From an uncultured Clostridia bacterium (GTDB taxonomy: Bacteria; Bacillota; Clostridia; Oscillospirales; CAG-382), in NCBI GenBank assembly GCA_944375955.1, contig CALWBE010000020.1, positions 1 through 56,401 on the forward strand: a DNA stretch of 56,401 bases. Reading direction: 5' to 3'. Below, piece after piece: positions 36,837 to 45,420 of the stretch (within the stretch, counting starts at the first letter, position 1; each line of letters begins with the position of its first letter). The notes beneath the pieces are model-generated. The model saw only the letters and a list, made by a program, of their open reading frames with translations. It ran no database searches and was not told the origin of the DNA. The translations under genes and the position numbers were made by a program.

Positions 36837-39131
36837 TTACAGTTTATTGCGCTGTATTTTTCCGCTTACGGTTTTAGGAAGACTGTCGCGGAATTCTACT
36901 ATACGCGGATACTTATAAGGAGCCGTCTTTTCTTTAACATAGTTTTGTATTTCTTTTTTAAGCTCTTCAGAAGGCATAGTACCTTCTACAAGAACTATGC
37001 TGGCTTTGACGATTTGACCGCGTACTTCATCCGGAACAGCCGAGACACCACACTCGAGAACGTAAGGAAGTTCCATAATAACGCTTTCTATCTCGAAAGG
37101 CCCTATGCGGTATCCTGACGATTTTATAACGTCGTCAATACGGCCGACATACCAATAAAATCCGTCCTCATCACGCCATGCAACGTCTCCGGTGTGATAA
37201 TATCCGTCATGCCATACTTCTTTTGTTTTTTCCTCATCACGGTAATAACCGGTAAAAAGACCGCAAGGAGCACCGTTTTTAACGTTTATTACTATTTCAC
37301 CCTGTTCGCTTGTTTTAACCGGATTTCCGTCACTGTCTACGAGCTCAACGTCATATATAGGGGCAGGCTTGCCCATAGAACCTATTTTATGCGGCTTGCC
37401 TATCATGTTTCCTATAATCATAGTGCTTTCAGACTGACCGAAACCTTCAAGAATCTGAAGTCCGGTAGCTTTTTCAAATTGTTTATATACTTCAGGATTT
37501 AAAGCTTCGCCGGCAGTTGTCATATGTTCAACTGAGGAGAAATCATATTTTGATATATCCTGCTTTATCATCATTCTGAGCATAGTAGGGGGAGCACAGA
37601 AAGTGGTTATATGATATTTAGCAAACATAGGAAGTATATCTGCAGCGTCAAATTTATCGAAATCGTATACAAAAGTAGCGGCTTCACATAACCATTGACC
37701 GTAAAGTTTTCCCCACATGGCTTTAGCCCAACCGGTATCTGAAATTGTAAAATGAAGTCCGTCAGGGTTTACACAGTGCCAGTATTTTGCAGTATGGAAA
37801 TGTCCGAGTGCATATTTATAGTTGTGAGCTGCAATTTTTGGATAGCCTGAAGTACCAGACGTAAAATACATAAGCATCAAGTCATCACCGCCGGGAGCGT
37901 CAGCGGGACGGTTGTAATGAGTGCTGAAGCGAGTATATTCTTCATCAAAAGAGCGCCACCCTTCACGTTTACCGCCAACTATTAGCTTGTTTACAAGTTC
38001 AGGGCATTTTTCCGCGGCTATATCAACCTGATGAGCAGTATCACCGTCTGAGGTGCAGATAATGGTATTTACTCCTGCAGCTTTAAAACGATATTCAAAA
38101 TCATGTTCCTGAAGCTGATTTACGGCGGGAATCGCAATGGCGCCTATTTTGTTCAAGCCTATCATTGCATACCAGAACTGATAGTGGCGTTTAAGTGCAA
38201 GCATTACCTTGTCGCCTTTTTTTATTCCAAGTGACAGGAAATAATTAGCACACTGAGAGGACGCCTTTTTCATATCGGAAAATGTTATACGGCGTTCTGT
38301 TTTATCTTTTGAAATATGAAGCATGGCAAGTTTGTCCGGCTCGCGTTCGGCAAGTTTATCGACAAGATCAAACGCAAAGTTAAAATGTTCGGTATTTTTG
38401 AATGTAATAGATGTGGGAGTTCCGTCTTTATCCTCGATAACATCAATAAAATTATGGTAAATTCTGTCTTTCTCGTCTTTATGAACTCTGCCGATAATTT
38501 TTTGTGTTATCATGTCTGCGTTTGCAGAGGCTTCAGTATCTTCCTCGTCAGCCTTTAAAACTATGGCGTAAAAACGGCAGTCCTTTCCATTAACGGCAAT
38601 CATTCCGTGAGGGGTGTCGCTGTCGTAATAAATACTGTCGCCGGGACCTAAAACTTCTTTGTGTTCGCCTACCTGAACCATTAAGTTTCCGTCAATAACA
38701 ATATCAAATTCCTGACCGGCATGTGTAGTGAGCTCTATATCCTTGTTTTGAGCATTTTCATTGTATGAGCTGATAACAAATAAAGGTTCTGCAATGCGGT
38801 TTTTAAACGCATAAGCAAGATTGTAGTAAGTCATGCCGTGAGCTTTTGCTATTTGCTGACCTGAATTTGCTCTTGTAACTGTATATGATTTTAAATTGGG
38901 GCTATAACCTTCGATTATATCAGTTACGTTTACGCCCAAAGCCAGGGCACAGCGGTATATGAAAGCAAAATTAAGATCACCGTTTCCGCTTTCACACGCA
39001 AGGTATTCTTCAACGGTAATGCCGGTATTTTTTGCCATGGATTGAGGAGAAATGCCTTCAATCTCTCGAAGCTCTCGTATACGGCCTGACATTTCTTTGA
39101 TTTTTTGATCAAGTCCTATCAAATTTTCCAT
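36837..39131 (-). CDS. HTH-cupin-acyl-CoA ligase fusion (AMP-forming)
   Basis: A 764-residue three-part protein. Residues 10-75 are an XRE-type helix-turn-helix (IRELREIEGISPQSMAKNTG). Residues 120-195 are a small cupin (THAGQEFDIVIDGNL, GPGDSIYYDSDTPHGM). Residues 235-764 are a complete AMP-dependent synthetase close to medium-chain acyl-CoA or acetyl-CoA ligases: P-loop YFTSGTSGYPK, core GFGQSE, hinge GRIDDVIKSSGYRIGP and catalytic Lys in KTVSGKIQRNK. The ATG at 39131 follows GGAGG by five to six bases. HTH-cupin proteins normally occur as separate regulators, so this is an enzyme joined to a regulator. Transcription is controlled by a T-box leader. The acid activated is unknown. Confidence 0.93.
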   Translation of the reverse strand: MENLIGLDQKIKEMSGRIRELREIEGISPQSMAKNTGITVEEYLACESGNGDLNFAFIYRCALALGVNVTDIIEGYSPNLKSYTVTRANSGQQIAKAHGMTYYNLAYAFKNRIAEPLFVISSYNENAQNKDIELTTHAGQEFDIVIDGNLMVQVGEHKEVLGPGDSIYYDSDTPHGMIAVNGKDCRFYAIVLKADEEDTEASANADMITQKIIGRVHKDEKDRIYHNFIDVIEDKDGTPTSITFKNTEHFNFAFDLVDKLAEREPDKLAMLHISKDKTERRITFSDMKKASSQCANYFLSLGIKKGDKVMLALKRHYQFWYAMIGLNKIGAIAIPAVNQLQEHDFEYRFKAAGVNTIICTSDGDTAHQVDIAAEKCPELVNKLIVGGKREGWRSFDEEYTRFSTHYNRPADAPGGDDLMLMYFTSGTSGYPKIAAHNYKYALGHFHTAKYWHCVNPDGLHFTISDTGWAKAMWGKLYGQWLCEAATFVYDFDKFDAADILPMFAKYHITTFCAPPTMLRMMIKQDISKYDFSSVEHMTTAGEALNPEVYKQFEKATGLQILEGFGQSESTMIIGNMIGKPHKIGSMGKPAPIYDVELVDSDGNPVKTSEQGEIVINVKNGAPCGLFTGYYRDEEKTKEVWHDGYYHTGDVAWRDEDGFYWYVGRIDDVIKSSGYRIGPFEIESVIMELPYVLECGVSAVPDEVRGQIVKASIVLVEGTMPSEELKKEIQNYVKEKTAPYKYPRIVEFRDSLPKTVSGKIQRNKL

Positions 39132-39144
39132 AAAAACCTCCGTT

Positions 39145-39436
39145 CCGGGACAAAAAAATCGTCCCAAAGCTTAATAATAACTTTGAGACGAGTGTAAACT
39201 ATATTCACCCGCGGTACCACTCAAATTGCGGTAATAAATATACCGCCTCTCTCAGGATCAAACAATCCCCATACATTAACGCAGCAATCACGGGGAGGTT
39301 CTACTTGCGAAAAAAGCGTTCTTCCTCCCGGCTCAGAAGCTACAAACGCAAAAATTGTTACCTGATGACTCTCACCGCCCGCCATCTCTCTGCTTGGTAA
39401 AACTTTATACGAACTCTTCGTCAAAGCCTTTATTTA
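39145..39436 (-). promoter_or_regulatory. T-box leader upstream of the HTH-cupin-ligase gene
   Basis: On the minus strand the leader contains a stem I with AGAGAG and GGTGAGAG apical elements, a small hairpin GCGGTA/TACCGC, and the T-box core GAGTGGTACCGCGGG (39208-39222). A terminator CGTCTCAAAG (39190-39181) / CTTTGGGACG (39169-39160) with T7 follows. Uncharged tRNA would favour the antiterminator. Pairing GAAG (39419-39416) with CTTC (39339-39336) exposes GUA, a valine codon, at 39343-39341 as a tentative specifier. The UGGU discriminator-pairing sequence fits a tRNA ending ACCA. The core is certain; the amino acid is not. Confidence 0.88.
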
Positions 39437-39442
39437 ACATTT

Positions 39443-39471
39443 ATTATATCATTTCATTTTTTCGATGTCAA
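39443..39471 (-). promoter_or_regulatory. Promoter for the T-box/ligase transcript
   Basis: On the minus strand: TTGACA (39471-39466), a 17-base spacer and TATAAT (39448-39443). Confidence 0.9.
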
Positions 39472-39534
39472 GTACTTTTTTACATTTTTTTATAACAAAT
39501 TCTGAGCAAAAAATTTTTAATATTTACGGCAGTA

Positions 39535-39563
39535 TTGACATATTTATAACATGACGATATAAT
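39535..39563 (+). promoter_or_regulatory. Promoter for the zinc-ribbon gene pair
   Basis: TTGACA (39535-39540), a 17-base spacer and TATAAT (39558-39563), 41 bases before the first start codon. Confidence 0.88.
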
Positions 39564-39604
39564 AAATAAAGATAATATATAAAATTTATACGAGGTGATT
39601 TTAA

Positions 39605-40072
39605 ATGTTTTTTGAAGATTTAGGAAAAAAGATCACGAAAGTCGGCGAGAATGCTGTCAATATAACAAAAAATGTTGCTGACAGCGCCGTTCAGAAGACA
39701 AAGAGCGTTGCTGACAATGCCGTTCAAAAGACAAAGAATGCTGCGGATAGTGCAAGGATCCATGGGCAGATCAGCGATGAGGAAAAGAATATACGTCGTT
39801 TATATTTGTCACTCGGAGAACAATATTATAAAGCTCATAAAGCAGACAATGAATGTGAATTTTCTTTTATTGTATCGGAGATAAATGAAGCAGAAAAAAG
39901 AATATCTGATTACAGCGAGCAGCTCCGCGGCTTGAAGGAATCAAGAAGCGAGGGCAATTTTGGAACTGAGACGCCGTTAATACGCTGCCCTAATTGCGGC
40001 AAGCAGATGCCGGCGGATACAAAGTTTTGCGGTGAGTGTGGAAGCAAGATAGAGAAAGCAGAGGAAAAATAA
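39605..40072 (+). CDS. Zinc-ribbon protein with 11-residue amphipathic repeats
   Basis: A 155-residue protein without signal peptide. Residues 13-56 are four consecutive 11-residue repeats of the type VADSAVQKTKS. Residues 57-115 are likely helical and charged (SDEEKNIRRLYLSLGEQYYK). The C-terminal zinc ribbon has two CxxC pairs (CPNCG, CGECG). The repeats should form an extended amphipathic helix that can lie on a membrane. One base separates it from the next zinc-ribbon gene, so the two are co-translated. Function unknown. Confidence 0.85.
   Translation: MFFEDLGKKITKVGENAVNITKNVADSAVQKTKSVADNAVQKTKNAADSARIHGQISDEEKNIRRLYLSLGEQYYKAHKADNECEFSFIVSEINEAEKRISDYSEQLRGLKESRSEGNFGTETPLIRCPNCGKQMPADTKFCGECGSKIEKAEEK
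39641..39772 (+). repeat. Four tandem 33-base repeats inside the zinc-ribbon gene
   Basis: Units begin at 39641, 39674, 39707 and 39740. The second and third are nearly identical in DNA (VADSAVQKTKS, VADNAVQKTKN); the first and last are diverged. The 11-residue period suits an 11/3 amphipathic helix. Confidence 0.85.
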
Positions 40073-40073
40073 A

Positions 40074-41489
40074 ATGTTTTGCAGCAATTGCGGAAAAGAA
40101 ATTCCGGATGGGTCAAAATTTTGTCAGGAATGCGGTTCAAAGATTGAAATTGAATCCTCAGAAAATGATATAATACCATCGGATGAAAAAAAACTTGAAA
40201 AAGCAGATCAAATCGGCGGCAGTGCAGAAATTGGGGATTCGCCTGTGGCAGAAGATGTCAATGCTGAAATTTCAGAGTGCGAAAACAATGAGGTGCTTGA
40301 AAACGATAAATCAGAATCTTCTGAGCAGGAAATCTCTGAAAACTGCTGCAACATTGAAAATAATTTGCAAGATGAAAAACAAAATGTTTGCAAAGATAAT
40401 GATAAAATATCCGAAGATCTTGAATCTTCAGCTGTTTTGAATGATTACAACTTAGGCGGTGTTGATTCGAAAAATGAAAACTTGCAGGATATCAGTGAAG
40501 AAAATACCACGGAAACAGCTGTTGAAAAAGAAACAAAAACTTTAACGAATTCTGATAACGGAGTAGTAGTTTTAAAATCTGAGGAAAGTTATTCGGGTGA
40601 ACAAAAGGCGGCTAAATCCACTAAGTCAAAGAAGATAGGAATAGGTTTCAGGATACTTGCCGCATTTATATGTATTATACTTTTCATATCGGTTTTTTCA
40701 ACATCTTTGTACGGAGCTTTCAGAAGCTGGATATTGTCTGACAACCTTCAAAATGCTATATACGAGATTGATATTTCCGATATAAAAATAAACGGAAAAG
40801 ATATATCTCAAATTATTTATGAGAACTGCAGCGAAGATACGATAAATAAATATAATCTCAGTGAGTATGATATAGACAGGCTTCTTAAAAAAATTGACAC
40901 ACAGGAAGCGGTTAATGTTATCGTAATGCCTTATTTGGATTATTTCAGCGGAAAATCGGCGCAATTTCCGGAAATAAGCGCGCAAGATATTGTCGGCATC
41001 ATCGAAAGCAACGAGGATGTAATAGAAGAGGTTTTGGACCGCAGGCTTGATGATGATGATTACGATTACATAAAAAATGAAGCGGAAATGGCTTTTGCCG
41101 GGCTGTCGGAACAGTCGTTCAAAGAGTATTCGGGAGTAGCTCCGCGTTTTGCTCGGATGTTTGCCGAATGGTATTTGTATGCAGCAATGATATTTGTATG
41201 TGTAATTTTAGGCATACTTGTATGGCTGGCAAATAAACGCAGAATAGCAAGAACTCTCGGGGATATAGGCGGAGTAATGATAACGGTAGCGGTATTTTTG
41301 CTCATAGTTCTTGGATTTATTGTGGTCGTCCCGGTAGTGCTTAATATACCTGACGTAATTATATCATACACAAATTCCTTAAGGGATTGCATTGCCGTAC
41401 GCGCGCTCGTTTTTGCAGCTGCCGGATTCTTATCATGTATGATTTACTGGATATATTCATTTGTCGAGCGAAAAAAGAACAATGCTTGA
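40074..41489 (+). CDS. Zinc-ribbon membrane protein
   Basis: A 471-residue protein. An N-terminal zinc ribbon (MFCSNCGKEIPDG, FCQECG) is followed by a long acidic Glu/Asn/Ser-rich linker to about residue 185 and a membrane segment near 190-212. A helical external domain follows, then three more membrane segments in the last 115 residues. It is the second gene of a pair with the 11-residue-repeat zinc-ribbon protein, so the two may form a membrane complex. I recognise no enzymatic domain. Confidence 0.82.
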   Translation: MFCSNCGKEIPDGSKFCQECGSKIEIESSENDIIPSDEKKLEKADQIGGSAEIGDSPVAEDVNAEISECENNEVLENDKSESSEQEISENCCNIENNLQDEKQNVCKDNDKISEDLESSAVLNDYNLGGVDSKNENLQDISEENTTETAVEKETKTLTNSDNGVVVLKSEESYSGEQKAAKSTKSKKIGIGFRILAAFICIILFISVFSTSLYGAFRSWILSDNLQNAIYEIDISDIKINGKDISQIIYENCSEDTINKYNLSEYDIDRLLKKIDTQEAVNVIVMPYLDYFSGKSAQFPEISAQDIVGIIESNEDVIEEVLDRRLDDDDYDYIKNEAEMAFAGLSEQSFKEYSGVAPRFARMFAEWYLYAAMIFVCVILGILVWLANKRRIARTLGDIGGVMITVAVFLLIVLGFIVVVPVVLNIPDVIISYTNSLRDCIAVRALVFAAAGFLSCMIYWIYSFVERKKNNA

Positions 41490-41521
41490 CTGTTGTGATT
41501 TTTCTAAAAAAAAAAGGTAAA

Positions 41522-41554
41522 TTTTATGCGGGGTACTTATGTCCCCGCATAAAA
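41522..41554. terminator. Terminator between the zinc-ribbon and helicase genes
   Basis: TTTTATGCGGGG (41522-41533) pairs with CCCCGCATAAAA (41543-41554). Read on the minus strand it is followed by a T10 run, so it mainly serves the helicase gene. Confidence 0.88.
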
Positions 41555-41593
41555 TATACAAATATTATAAACAGTTTTTCAGGGGTTTAATTT

Positions 41594-44029
41594 TTACTCA
41601 TGAGATAATTTTGCATAAGTTCCCATGAGTTTTTTTGTCCCGAAATCATCAAAAGCTATTTCATACATTATATCGGCACCCATTGGTTTCGCAGATATCA
41701 CAAGCCCATAACCGAACTTCGAATGCTTTACTCTGTCGCCGGTTTGGAATATTACAGAAGGTGCACTACGCGTATGGTTAAATGAATAATTTGAATTTTT
41801 TGACTCCCTAATGCCTGAAATACCGCTGCTTTGATAAATGTGGCTTTTTGTGCCCGGCTCTTTGTAAAAATAGAATTCCTTGCCGGAAAAAGAGTTGTAA
41901 CTTCCGTAAGGAGTGGCTTCGTAATAGCTTTGAATGTCACACAATTCCGGAGGGATTTCATCAATAAATCTTGAGCGAGGATTACAAACAGTGCGGCCGA
42001 AATAAAGTCTGCTTTTGCAATAAGTGATTATAAGATCTTTTTTTGCTCTTGTAACGGCGACATATGCAAGCCGACGTTCTTCTTCAAGTTCAGATTGATC
42101 AAAGGAGGACTGTATGCCGGGAAAGATGGATTCTTCAAATCCCGGAAGGAAGACTACAGGAAATTCAAGACCTTTTGCACTATGTATTGTCATTAGGACC
42201 ACAGCGGAGGAAGCCGGATCATAGTTGTCGATATCCGATATAAGGGCAACCTCTTCAAGGAATCCTGACAATAGAGCTTGTTCATTTGAAGCTTCATACT
42301 GTACGGCATTTGAAATAAGTTCTTTAAGATTATCTATTCTGTCTGCATCTTCGGGACCGCCGTCAGTAAGCATTTGCATATAGCCGCTTTTTTCAATTAC
42401 TTTTTCAAAAAGTACCGGCAGAGTTTCATTTTCGGCGGTTTTTCTTAAATCATTTATAAGATCTGAAAATGCAGCGAGCTTTGCTGCGTTTCTTGAAAGA
42501 CTGGGATATAGGGATGCAGACGCCATAATTTGAAGCATTGTTTTTTGTTCGCTTATGGAAAGACGCTCAATTTCATCTACGGTTGCGTCTCCGATTCCCC
42601 GTTTTGGCATATTGATTATGCGTTTTAGACGGAGATTATCAGCGGGATTATTTATAACGCATAAATAAGACATAATGTCTTTTACTTCTTTTCTGTCATA
42701 AAAACGTGTTCCGCCAAGTATCCTGTAAGGAAGACCGCTTTTGGCAAAAGCCTTTTCCAGATTGTTTGATAAAGCATTTACACGGTATAATACGGCAAAA
42801 TCCGAATAAGCATACCCTTTTTCAGAAACAAGTTTTGTTATGGTATCGGTTATGTATAAACCTTCCGAATTATTGTCTCCACATTCTTTCAATATAATTT
42901 TGTCGCCTTCGGAATTACCGGTCCATAATTCTTTGCCTTTTCGATCTTTATTGTTTTTTATGATAGCGTTGGCTGCGGCGATGATATTAGAGGTGGAACG
43001 ATAATTCTGCTCAAGTTTAATCACTTTTACATTGTTAAAGCTTCTGTCAAAATTAAGTATATTTTCTATTGTAGCCCCGCGGAACTTGTATATACTCTGA
43101 TCATCGTCTCCGACAACCATAATATTATTGTGTGTACCGCATAAGAGTTTTACAAGATTAAACTGAGAAATGTTGGTGTCCTGATACTCGTCTACAAGTA
43201 TATATCTGAAGCGCCGCTGATATTCTTCCCTAATATCCTGATTTTCAACGAGAAGTTTTACGGTGAAGAAAATTAAATCATCAAAGTCAAGAGCATTTGC
43301 AGCAGCTTTTCGTTTTTCATACATTTCGAAAAGCTGAGCGACTATGGATTTTCTAAAATCTGCGCCGGCTTTTGCCGCATATAGGGAATAGCCTTCAAGT
43401 TTGTCTTTTGAACGGCTTATTTCACTTAAAACAGAGCGTGGCTGAAAGTTCTTTTCATCAAGGTTTTTCTCTTTTATACAAGCACTTATCAATCTTTTTT
43501 GATCATCTGTATCGTAGATTGTAAAACTTTTATCATAACCGAGACGTTCTATGTGCCTGCGCAGGATTCTGACGCAAATAGAATGAAAGGTGCCTGCCCA
43601 AATATCATTAGCGTCTGCGCCGAGAAGCTTTTCAAGCCGCTCCTTCATTTCGTTTGCAGCCTTATTGGTAAAAGTTATAGATAGTATTTGCCATGGAGCT
43701 GCCGGAGATTCTGCAAAACAGTTCATTGCTTCAAAGACTTCTTCGCTTGCGGCATCTGAGTTTTCAGCTATATATTCAAGCGCAGCAAGATTTTCGTCGG
43801 TGAGGACTTCATCAGGGATATTTTCGGTATAAAAAGCGTTTCCGTAACGTATAATAAATGCTATACGGTGAACAAGCACGGTAGTTTTTCCGCTTCCTGC
43901 TCCGGCGAGTATAAGAAGAGGATTTTCGGTAGTAAAAACCGCTTCTCTTTGTTTTTCATTAAGAAATGAATATGCTTTTTGAAAAATCTCACTGCGGTAT
44001 TTTTTATATTTTTCAATTTTATCAGACAT
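41594..44029 (-). CDS. pcrA: UvrD/PcrA-type DNA helicase
   Basis: An 811-residue superfamily 1A 3'-5' helicase for repair and replication. Motifs in order are QREAV, Walker A AGAGSGKTTVLVHR, TFTNKAANEMKER, GTFHSICVRILR, DEYQDTN, VGDDDQSIYKFRGA, LEQNYRST, TIHSAKGLEFPVVF and VAVTRAKKDL. The C-terminus ends with a PcrA-type Tudor-like tail (GDRVKHSKFGYGLV). An acidic insertion near residues 65-100 is longer than in PcrA of Bacillus. It is a single-gene unit. Confidence 0.94.
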   Translation of the reverse strand: MSDKIEKYKKYRSEIFQKAYSFLNEKQREAVFTTENPLLILAGAGSGKTTVLVHRIAFIIRYGNAFYTENIPDEVLTDENLAALEYIAENSDAASEEVFEAMNCFAESPAAPWQILSITFTNKAANEMKERLEKLLGADANDIWAGTFHSICVRILRRHIERLGYDKSFTIYDTDDQKRLISACIKEKNLDEKNFQPRSVLSEISRSKDKLEGYSLYAAKAGADFRKSIVAQLFEMYEKRKAAANALDFDDLIFFTVKLLVENQDIREEYQRRFRYILVDEYQDTNISQFNLVKLLCGTHNNIMVVGDDDQSIYKFRGATIENILNFDRSFNNVKVIKLEQNYRSTSNIIAAANAIIKNNKDRKGKELWTGNSEGDKIILKECGDNNSEGLYITDTITKLVSEKGYAYSDFAVLYRVNALSNNLEKAFAKSGLPYRILGGTRFYDRKEVKDIMSYLCVINNPADNLRLKRIINMPKRGIGDATVDEIERLSISEQKTMLQIMASASLYPSLSRNAAKLAAFSDLINDLRKTAENETLPVLFEKVIEKSGYMQMLTDGGPEDADRIDNLKELISNAVQYEASNEQALLSGFLEEVALISDIDNYDPASSAVVLMTIHSAKGLEFPVVFLPGFEESIFPGIQSSFDQSELEEERRLAYVAVTRAKKDLIITYCKSRLYFGRTVCNPRSRFIDEIPPELCDIQSYYEATPYGSYNSFSGKEFYFYKEPGTKSHIYQSSGISGIRESKNSNYSFNHTRSAPSVIFQTGDRVKHSKFGYGLVISAKPMGADIMYEIAFDDFGTKKLMGTYAKLSHE

Positions 44030-44154
44030 AATTTCTCCTGAATAGTTTGCTATAATATTAATAGTATAACATAGTTTTGCATTGATTTCAACTTATATAA
44101 CAGCTGTTTTTTCAAAACAATTTATAAATAATAACAGGAATATGGTGACGGCAA

Positions 44155-45018
44155 ATGAAATACTGTTCAGCACGAATAAAGAATTTCTTTTCAGACATAA
44201 AAGAGTGCTTTATAAGATATTTTGAACTGCATATAGGGGGAAGCGCGGCGGAAATGTCGTACTATTTTCTTTTTTCTGTTTTCCCACTTATAATGGCTAC
44301 GAGCGCAGTCACTTTAATGAGAGGCACAGATGAAGCAGAGGTGATAAGCCTTTTTGAATCTTTGTTTCCAAATGTCGTGTACGATCTTTTGACAGATTTT
44401 TATAATTATATTGCAAGTCAGAATAATACGGCTTTTTTTTCAATGGGATTGTTTCTTGCCTTGTGCGCAATTACGAGATATATCAATTGTACTAAGATGA
44501 AAATACGCGAAATATATTCATCAAATCAAAATAGAGGAATACTGCACGAGTGGTTTTTGTCTTTTGTTTTTTCTTTTTTTATTGTTGTAGGTATGTATTT
44601 GACGTTTTTCTTTCAAATTGTAGGAGAAGGAATATTAGATTTTTTGTCGGAAAGAATATTTCTCATTTCAGAAACTTTTATAAGCAGCTGGTTATCACTG
44701 CGCTTTATAGCAATCGGTATATATGTGTTTATATTGCTGCTTTTAACTTATAAGACTATTCCGTCACGGGGACTGTCTTTCAGGTCTGTATTGGGAGGAG
44801 CGGTTTTTTCGACTGCTGCATGGCTGATTGTTTCCGTATTGTTTTCTTTTTATGTTGATAACATAGCAAATTATTCAGCTATATACGGTTCTATCGGAGC
44901 TTTTATAGTTTTAATGCTGTGGCTTTTTATAATAAATAATATAATTTTGACAGGTGCATTAATAAATAAGGTATTTGCAGAAGGAACTGAAAAAAGAAGC
45001 GGCAAAAAATTTATGTAA
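44155..45018 (+). CDS. YihY/BrkB-family membrane protein
   Basis: A 287-residue inner-membrane protein with about six hydrophobic segments. AAEMSYYFLFSVFPLIM near residue 33, FSTAAWLIVSVLFSFYV and YGSIGAFIVLMLWLFI are typical of YihY/BrkB proteins, whose function is unsettled (they are not RNases as once proposed). The ATG at 44155 has a weak GGTGA site. It ends just before the T-box promoter of the next operon. Confidence 0.92.
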   Translation: MKYCSARIKNFFSDIKECFIRYFELHIGGSAAEMSYYFLFSVFPLIMATSAVTLMRGTDEAEVISLFESLFPNVVYDLLTDFYNYIASQNNTAFFSMGLFLALCAITRYINCTKMKIREIYSSNQNRGILHEWFLSFVFSFFIVVGMYLTFFFQIVGEGILDFLSERIFLISETFISSWLSLRFIAIGIYVFILLLLTYKTIPSRGLSFRSVLGGAVFSTAAWLIVSVLFSFYVDNIANYSAIYGSIGAFIVLMLWLFIINNIILTGALINKVFAEGTEKRSGKKFM

Positions 45019-45025
45019 AAACATC

Positions 45026-45054
45026 TTGACAAAAATAAAATAATATGATATAAG
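45026..45054 (+). promoter_or_regulatory. Promoter for the T-box/trpXYZ transcript
   Basis: TTGACA (45026-45031), a 17-base spacer and TATAAG (45049-45054), eight bases after the YihY stop. Confidence 0.82.
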
Positions 45055-45059
45055 TATAT

Positions 45060-45330
45060 TATATAAAAACCGATGAGCAAGAATAGTAGCTGTAGTATGA
45101 AGCTTAAAGAGAGTTGCGGAGAGGTGTGACCGCGGCAGCGTAATCGCAGTGAATGGTCTTGCGAGGGCAACCTGAACAGGATTTATCCGCAGTAGGGAAG
45201 ACGGGTTCACCCGTTATAGTGAAGGCATATGGTTGTGTATGCAGCGAGGGCAGCCTTAAGGCTGAATTTGGGTGGTATCGCATGAGTTTTACGCTCTTGT
45301 CCCATAGTTTATGGGCAAGAGCGTTTTTTG
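45060..45330 (+). promoter_or_regulatory. T-box leader of the trpXYZ-type operon
   Basis: A full T-box leader. Stem I begins with GCAAGA (45077-45082), the AGTA S-turn (45085-45088), AGAGAG and AGGTGTGA apical elements, and closes with TCTTGC (45157-45162). The T-box core GGGTGGTATCGC is at 45270-45281. The terminator ACGCTCTTG (45291-45299) / CAAGAGCGT (45316-45324), with inner CCCAT/ATGGG and a T6 run, follows. GAAUGG precedes the closing stem, so the specifier is UGG (Trp, 45154-45156) or AUG (Met, 45153-45155). The downstream transporter family favours Trp. Confidence 0.92.
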
Positions 45331-45420
45331 TTGTGTCAGAGCCTTATTTGAAACCGCAATAAACAGCCTCAGCCAAAAAAATATTTTTATATGAGCGCAA
45401 AGCGTTCGGAGGAGGAAAAA

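Noticed and set aside
39641..39772. The 33-base repeats as a CRISPR array
   Set aside because: The repeats are contiguous, in frame and have no spacers.
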